From positions 1-9,497 of the forward strand of contig CAJUTC010000072.1 of assembly GCA_910589195.1 (NCBI GenBank): a stretch of 9,497 nucleotides of DNA. The letters run 5' to 3'. Shown here in pieces: positions 5,196-9,497 of the stretch (position 1 is the first letter of the stretch; every line of letters begins with the position of its first letter). Under the pieces are notes generated by a model. That model was given only the letters and a program-made list of their open reading frames with translations. It made no database searches and had not been told where the DNA came from. The DNA comes from an uncultured Lachnospiraceae bacterium (GTDB lineage: Bacteria > Bacillota > Clostridia > Lachnospirales > Lachnospiraceae). Position numbers and translations under genes: made by a program.

Positions 5196-7064
5196 ATGAG
5201 AAAACTAGCCTTATCTGACGAAATTTTACTAAGTATCCAGCAGCCCGCCCGCTACATCGGCGGTGAGGTGAACATGTGCATCAAGGATCCCAAAAATGTG
5301 TCCATCCGTTTTGCCATGTGTTTCCCGGACGTTTATGATATTGGGATGTCCCATTTAGGAATCCAGATTCTTTACCATATGTTTAATAGTCGCAAGGATA
5401 CCTACTGCGAACGAGTCTATTCTCCATGGATGGATTTGGATCCGATTATGCGTAACCAAAATATTCCATTATTTGCCTTGGAATCTCAGGATCCGATTAA
5501 GAATTTTGATTTTTTAGGCATTACGCTCCAATATGAAATGTGTTATACCAATGTCCTGCAGATTTTGGAGCTGTCCCAAATTCCAATTCATGCGGCAGAG
5601 CGTGATGAAACTATGCCCATTGTAATAGGCGGCGGCCCTTGTGCCTACAACCCAGAGCCCTTGGCGGATTTTTTTGACTTATTTTATATTGGAGAAGGCG
5701 AAACCGTTTATCATCAATTATTGGATCGCTATAAGGAAAACAAAAAGGCAAATGGTACCAGAAAGCAGTTTTTAGAGTTAGCGGCAGAAATCCCTGGTAT
5801 TTATGTTCCGTCTTTTTATGATGTGGAATATCATCCTGACGGAACTATCAAAAATTTCTCACCTAACCATCCTAATGCCAAGGCAACGATTACAAAAGAG
5901 TTGGTTATTGATTTGGACCAGGCAGACTATATTGATAAACCGTTAGTCCCATATATTAAAGTTACGCAAGATCGGGTAGTACTGGAAATTATGCGAGGCT
6001 GTATTCGGGGATGTCGGTTTTGCCAGGCAGGATATATATACCGTCCTATGCGGGAAAAAGGATTGGATTATCTAAAGGCTTATGCCATAAAATTATTAAA
6101 ATCCACAGGGCATGAAGAGATTTCCCTAAGTTCTCTCAGTTCCAGTGATTATACGCAGTTAGAAGAACTGATTCAATTTTTAATAACTGAATTTAAAGGG
6201 AAAGGGGTGAACATTTCCCTTCCTTCCTTGCGAATTGACGCATTTTCTCTTGATGTAATGAGCAAAGTCCAGGATGTGAAAAAAAGCAGTCTAACATTTG
6301 CCCCTGAAGCAGGTTCCCAAAGGCTTCGGGATGTGATTAATAAAGGGTTAACGGAAGAAGATATTTTAAATGGTGCCGCTCAAGCTTTTCATGGCGGGTG
6401 GAACCGGGTCAAACTGTATTTTATGTTGGGACTTCCCACAGAAACCAGGGAAGATATGGAAGGAATTGCCCTCCTTTCTGAAAAAGTTGCCGAAACATAC
6501 TATGATGAAATTCCCAAAGAACAGCGTCATGGAAAGGTTCAAGTTGTGGCAAGTTCATCATTTTTTGTACCAAAGCCATTTACTCCATTCCAATGGGCAA
6601 GGATGTGTACAAAAGAGGAATTTATTGAGCGTGCTAATATTGTCCGCCAAAAGTTCAGGGAAATGTTAAATCGCAAAAGCCTGAAATACAATTGGCATGA
6701 AGCAGAACTTACCGTTTTGGAAGGCGTTTTAGCACGAGGTGATCGGCGGATTGGTGCTGTAATTGAAGAAGCATACCACAACGGTGCCTGTTTTGACTCT
6801 TGGTCAGAATACTTTAATAATGAGATATGGATGAAAGCATTTGAAGCTTGTGGCGTGCCAATTGATTTTTACACCACCAGAGAGCGACATTTAGATGAAA
6901 TCTTTCCATGGGATTTTATTGATTCCGGGGTTTCGAAAGAATTCTTAAAACGGCAATGGCTTCAAGCTATAGAGGGACAAGTTACCCCTAACTGCCGGAT
7001 GCAGTGCGCCGGATGCGGGTCTATAAAATTTAAGGGAGGCGTCTGCTGTGAAGGTAAGAATTAA
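5196..7064 (+). CDS. TIGR03960-type radical SAM protein (B12-binding-like N-terminus)
   Basis: This 622-residue protein matches the large clostridial radical SAM family usually labelled TIGR03960. Residues ~1-200 form the B12-binding-like domain, although I do not see the canonical DxHxxG cobalamin motif. The radical SAM core (~250-480) carries the 4Fe-4S motif CIRGCRFC (C269, C273, C276), SLSSLSSSDY (311-320), FAPEAGSQRLRDVINKG (369-385) and GLPTET (412-417). A helical C-terminal part ends in a second cysteine cluster: C600, C604, C607, C617 and C618. TAAGGA lies 6-7 bases before ATG 5196. The stop overlaps the next gene by 17 bases. The family is normally fused to or beside a DUF2344 partner, as here. 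It should cleave S-adenosylmethionine to start radical chemistry in the cytoplasm; the substrate and product are not established to my knowledge, with an RNA or ribosome-linked target suggested only by context. Confidence 0.93.
   Translation: MRKLALSDEILLSIQQPARYIGGEVNMCIKDPKNVSIRFAMCFPDVYDIGMSHLGIQILYHMFNSRKDTYCERVYSPWMDLDPIMRNQNIPLFALESQDPIKNFDFLGITLQYEMCYTNVLQILELSQIPIHAAERDETMPIVIGGGPCAYNPEPLADFFDLFYIGEGETVYHQLLDRYKENKKANGTRKQFLELAAEIPGIYVPSFYDVEYHPDGTIKNFSPNHPNAKATITKELVIDLDQADYIDKPLVPYIKVTQDRVVLEIMRGCIRGCRFCQAGYIYRPMREKGLDYLKAYAIKLLKSTGHEEISLSSLSSSDYTQLEELIQFLITEFKGKGVNISLPSLRIDAFSLDVMSKVQDVKKSSLTFAPEAGSQRLRDVINKGLTEEDILNGAAQAFHGGWNRVKLYFMLGLPTETREDMEGIALLSEKVAETYYDEIPKEQRHGKVQVVASSSFFVPKPFTPFQWARMCTKEEFIERANIVRQKFREMLNRKSLKYNWHEAELTVLEGVLARGDRRIGAVIEEAYHNGACFDSWSEYFNNEIWMKAFEACGVPIDFYTTRERHLDEIFPWDFIDSGVSKEFLKRQWLQAIEGQVTPNCRMQCAGCGSIKFKGGVCCEGKN
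7034..7050 (+). promoter_or_regulatory. Ribosome binding site and GTG start inside the radical SAM gene
   Basis: GGGAGG (7034-7039) lies 8 bases before GTG 7048-7050. The site fixes the start of the DUF2344 gene and produces a 17-base overlap, so the two proteins are probably made in linked amounts. Confidence 0.8.
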
Positions 7065-7764
7065 ATTTTCCAAAGAGGGAAACGCAAAATTTATCGGCCA
7101 TTTGGATGTAATGCGCTATTTTCAAAAAGTAATGCGCAGAGCGGAAATATCCATCCGTTATAGCGGCGGCTTCAGCCCCCATCAAATTATGTCTTTTGCG
7201 GCGCCTTTGGGAGTAGGGATAACCAGCCGTGGTGAGTATTTTGATATTGAAGTGGATGATACTGAAAATTTATCTACTATTAAGAAACGAATGAATCAAA
7301 CCATGGCAGAAGGCTTCCATATAGAAAGCTGCCGGCGCCTTCCTGACTCAGCAGGAAACGCAATGTCTATTGTGGCTGCCGCCCGTTATACCATTACGTT
7401 TCGCCCTGGATACGAACCAGACACAACGAATGGTTTTCAGGGCACAAAACAGTGGATGGAACAACTGGAAGCATTTTATAAACAGGATTTTATTCGTATT
7501 ACCAAAAAAACAAAAAAAGGGATGAAGGAGCTAGATTTAAAACCTTTGATTTATGAATTTTCTTCAAATGGCTCATCAGCTTGTATGGTAATTTCTACGG
7601 GAAGCGCGGAAAATATCAAACCTGAATTGATTTTAGACGCATTTTATCAGTATATTGGAAAAGAACGACCGCCATTCGCTTTCCAGATACAGCGGGAAGA
7701 GGTATACGCATGGAAGAATGGCAAACTGGTTTCATTAGAGGCTTTAGGAGAAGAACATGAATAA
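7048..7764 (+). CDS. TIGR03936/DUF2344 radical SAM-linked protein
   Basis: The 238-residue product has the signature N-terminal region of DUF2344: KFIGHLDVMRYFQKVMRRA (14-32), SGGFSPHQIMSFAAPLGVG (39-57) and RGEYFDIEVDD (61-71). Family members are found either fused to the C-terminus of a TIGR03960 radical SAM protein or encoded directly beside one, which is exactly the arrangement here, so I infer a dedicated partner or substrate-presenting subunit. It contains only two cysteines (C95, C179) and no visible catalytic motif, signal peptide or membrane segment, so it is cytoplasmic and probably binds protein, RNA or cofactor. The GTG start is set by GGGAGG at 7034-7039. The gene overlaps the RNase gene by 8 bases. 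Function is uncharacterised to my knowledge. Confidence 0.93.
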   Translation: MKVRIKFSKEGNAKFIGHLDVMRYFQKVMRRAEISIRYSGGFSPHQIMSFAAPLGVGITSRGEYFDIEVDDTENLSTIKKRMNQTMAEGFHIESCRRLPDSAGNAMSIVAAARYTITFRPGYEPDTTNGFQGTKQWMEQLEAFYKQDFIRITKKTKKGMKELDLKPLIYEFSSNGSSACMVISTGSAENIKPELILDAFYQYIGKERPPFAFQIQREEVYAWKNGKLVSLEALGEEHE

Positions 7765-8959
7765 GCTGATTATCACACATTGGAATCAGGCAATCTGCAC
7801 TGCGCTTGCTCAAAATCAAAAGATTTTGCAGATTGAACTGGAACCTGACTGTGAGAAAAGTATCTTAAACAATATTTATATCGGAAAAGTCCAAAATATT
7901 GTGAAAAACATTAATGCTGCTTTTGTGGAAATTGGAAATGGTATCATTGGCTATTACAGCTTAAGCGAAAATCCCAGGCATTGGTATGGGAACGGTACCT
8001 GGGGTACAAGGCTTCGGGTCGGAGATGAAATTATTGTACAGGTTTCTAAAGATGCTATCAAAACAAAGGCACCAGTTCTTACGGGAACGTTTGCTTTTAC
8101 TGGAAAGCTTACCGTTTTAACGGTTGGAAAAAGTGGAATCAGCTTTTCCAATAAAATAACAGATCGAAAATGGAAAGATTCCATGAAAAAGAATCTGCAG
8201 GAACAGGTAGGAGAGGAAGTTGGACTGATCATCCGTACAAACGGAAAAAATGCTTGTTTAGAAGAATTGCTGTCCGAATTTTATTCCTTACAGGAAACAT
8301 ACCAGAATTTAATGAAGGAAGTTCCTTATCGAACCTGTTATACTCGTTTGCATCAGGCTCCGTCTACCTTTTTAACCAATATTCGAAATGCTTATGCGGA
8401 CCAGCTAGAGGAAATTGTCACAGATGATGCTGAAATTCATAAAGAAATCTACCATTTTTTAAAGCAAGAACAGCCGGAAGATTTGGAGAAACTTCGGTTT
8501 TATCAAGATCCGCTTCTTTCATTAAAAAATTTGTATCGTTTGGATCAGGTAATCGAAGGTGCAACCGCACAGCGTGTTTGGCTGAAATCAGGTGGATATT
8601 TAGTAATCCAGCCAACAGAAGCGCTGGTAGTAATTGATGTAAATACAGGAAGATATTCCGGTAAAAAAACGAAGGAAGAAACCATTTTAAAAATTAATCT
8701 GGAAGCTGCCGAAGAAATCGGTAAACAACTGCGTTTACGGAATTTATCCGGAATTATCATTATAGACTTTATTGATATGTGGGAAGAAAAAAGCAGAATT
8801 CTTCTTTTTGAACATTTAAAAGCGGTAGTTTTACAAGATCCGGTAAAAACTACTGTTGTAGATTTCACAAAATTAAATTTAATTGAAATGACACGCAAAA
8901 AGATACACAGACCGCTGTATGAACAAATAGCAGCCTGCCGAAATGGTTCAGAATTATAA
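7757..8959 (+). CDS. rng: Ribonuclease E/G-family endoribonuclease, short form without Zn-link
   Basis: The 400-residue protein is an RNase E/G-type single-strand endoribonuclease of RNA processing and decay. An S1-like domain covers ~35-125 (YIGKVQNIVKNINAAFVEIG, 41-60). GLIIRTNGKNA (156-166) matches the 5'-monophosphate sensor, with R160 and T161 equivalent to Arg169 and Thr170 of E. coli RNase E. The DNase I-like catalytic part has VVIDVNTGRYSGKK (291-304, D294 and N296) and QLRLRNLSGIIIIDFIDM (324-341, D337 and D340), so metal ligands are kept. The protein stops soon after LNLIEMTRKK (373-382), where E. coli RNase E/G continue to the CPxCxG zinc-link and small domain; only C394 is left. 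AGGAG (7746-7750) lies 6 bases before ATG 7757. The 8-base overlap couples it to the DUF2344 gene. In many clostridia rplU and rpmA follow this gene; here they do not. Confidence 0.93.
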   Translation: MNKLIITHWNQAICTALAQNQKILQIELEPDCEKSILNNIYIGKVQNIVKNINAAFVEIGNGIIGYYSLSENPRHWYGNGTWGTRLRVGDEIIVQVSKDAIKTKAPVLTGTFAFTGKLTVLTVGKSGISFSNKITDRKWKDSMKKNLQEQVGEEVGLIIRTNGKNACLEELLSEFYSLQETYQNLMKEVPYRTCYTRLHQAPSTFLTNIRNAYADQLEEIVTDDAEIHKEIYHFLKQEQPEDLEKLRFYQDPLLSLKNLYRLDQVIEGATAQRVWLKSGGYLVIQPTEALVVIDVNTGRYSGKKTKEETILKINLEAAEEIGKQLRLRNLSGIIIIDFIDMWEEKSRILLFEHLKAVVLQDPVKTTVVDFTKLNLIEMTRKKIHRPLYEQIAACRNGSEL

Positions 8960-8962
8960 TCA

Positions 8963-8990
8963 TTCAGATAAAGCAGAGAACCAATATAAT
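8963..8990 (+). promoter_or_regulatory. Possible promoter for the TrkA-like gene
   Basis: TATAAT at 8985-8990 is a perfect -10 box, with TTCAGA (8963-8968, four of six matches to TTGACA) 16 bases upstream. No terminator is visible in the 83-base gap after the RNase gene, so read-through from the upstream operon is equally possible. In AT-rich DNA a chance TATAAT is common. Confidence 0.35.
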
Positions 8991-9042
8991 TAAAAAGTAA
9001 GCTCAAAAACGATTAGAAGAGGAGTACAGAGGAGAATTTGAA

Positions 9043-9497
9043 ATGAAAATAATAATTGTTGGCTGTGGTAAAGTAGGATTTACCTTAGCTGAAAAGCTGA
9101 ACCGCGAAAATCATGATATTATATTAATTGACAATGATCCCAATGCGCTGCGAATGATTACGGAAAGTGTAGATGTTATGGGAGTAACGGGAAATGGCGC
9201 TGTTTATCAGGTACAAATAGAAGCAGGGATAGCAGATGCCGATTTAATGATTGCTACCACCAATTCAGACGAGCTGAATATGCTGTGCTGCTTGATTGCC
9301 AAAAAAGCCGGAAACTGCCACACAGTTGCCCGAATTCGAAATCCGGAATATTCCAGTGAAATTAAATATATCCGGGAAGAATTAAATCTTTCTCTGGCAA
9401 TCAATCCAGAGCTGGCGGCAGCAATGGAAATTTCCAGACTTCTTCGATTCCCCTCCGCAATCAAGATTGATACTTTCGCAAGAGGCCGGATTGAGCT
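9043..9497 (+). CDS. trkA: TrkA-type potassium uptake regulatory protein, 3' end missing
   Basis: ATG 9043 is preceded by AGAGGAG (9028-9034) with an 8-base spacer. The frame stays open to the window end, giving 151 visible residues. It opens with an RCK/TrkA-N Rossmann fold: MKIIIVGCGKVG carries the GxGxxG dinucleotide motif (G7, G9, G12), and LIDNDPNALR ends the second strand with the acidic residue (D29 or D31) that binds the NAD ribose. VTGNGA, ADLMIATTNSDELNM and VARIRNPEY are typical TrkA-N segments. TrkA proteins are peripheral, NAD(H)-binding regulators of Trk/Ktr potassium channels; a full TrkA is about 450 residues with two such halves, a Ktr-type protein about 220. The visible part cannot tell these apart, so the symbol is provisional. 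The partner trkH is not in view. Confidence 0.88.
   Translation, partial: MKIIIVGCGKVGFTLAEKLNRENHDIILIDNDPNALRMITESVDVMGVTGNGAVYQVQIEAGIADADLMIATTNSDELNMLCCLIAKKAGNCHTVARIRNPEYSSEIKYIREELNLSLAINPELAAAMEISRLLRFPSAIKIDTFARGRIE

Noticed and set aside
8955..8960. Second TATAAT overlapping the RNase stop codon
   Set aside because: No -35 box at an acceptable distance; a chance match in AT-rich DNA.

Overview
The window reads as chromosomal DNA of a low-to-mid GC Gram-positive bacterium, most likely a clostridium of the Lachnospiraceae type. The grounds are AGGAGG-type ribosome binding sites, TTG and GTG starts, tightly overlapping genes, and the clostridial cluster of radical SAM protein, DUF2344 partner and RNase G. 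The genus cannot be named from sequence alone. Two regions of different character are joined at about 4260-4680. The left part is visibly richer in G+C (by eye about 50-55%) than the right part (about 40%).

Left region (1-4256): a TetR-family regulator cut by the window edge, a short intergenic leader with a perfect 20-bp palindrome (probable operator), and two overlapping genes for half-size ABC exporters (591 and 578 residues). The exporters look like the two halves of one heterodimeric pump or siderophore-type transporter under control of the adjacent repressor. The first half starts at a TTG with a perfect Shine-Dalgarno, behind a leader with two tandem hairpins and a possible overlapping 54-codon leader ORF.

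Junction (4257-5195, about 940 bases without a convincing intact gene): a GC-rich hairpin just after the second ABC gene, two small overlapping reading-frame remnants on the minus strand that resemble broken mobile-element genes, a good rho-independent terminator on the plus strand (4547-4577), an imperfect inverted repeat, then AT-rich DNA with a probable promoter and an 11-bp direct repeat. The layout suggests that the transporter module is the cargo or edge of an integrated element next to host DNA.

Right region (5196-9497): a translationally coupled three-gene unit encoding a TIGR03960-type radical SAM protein (622 aa), its dedicated partner TIGR03936/DUF2344 (238 aa), and a short RNase E/G-family endoribonuclease (400 aa). 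The genes overlap by 17 and 8 bases, so they are probably made together. The chemistry of the radical SAM/DUF2344 pair is not established to my knowledge, and its coupling to an RNA-processing enzyme makes it the best candidate here for an undescribed function. After 83 bases comes the start of a TrkA-type NAD-binding potassium-uptake regulator, cut by the window end.
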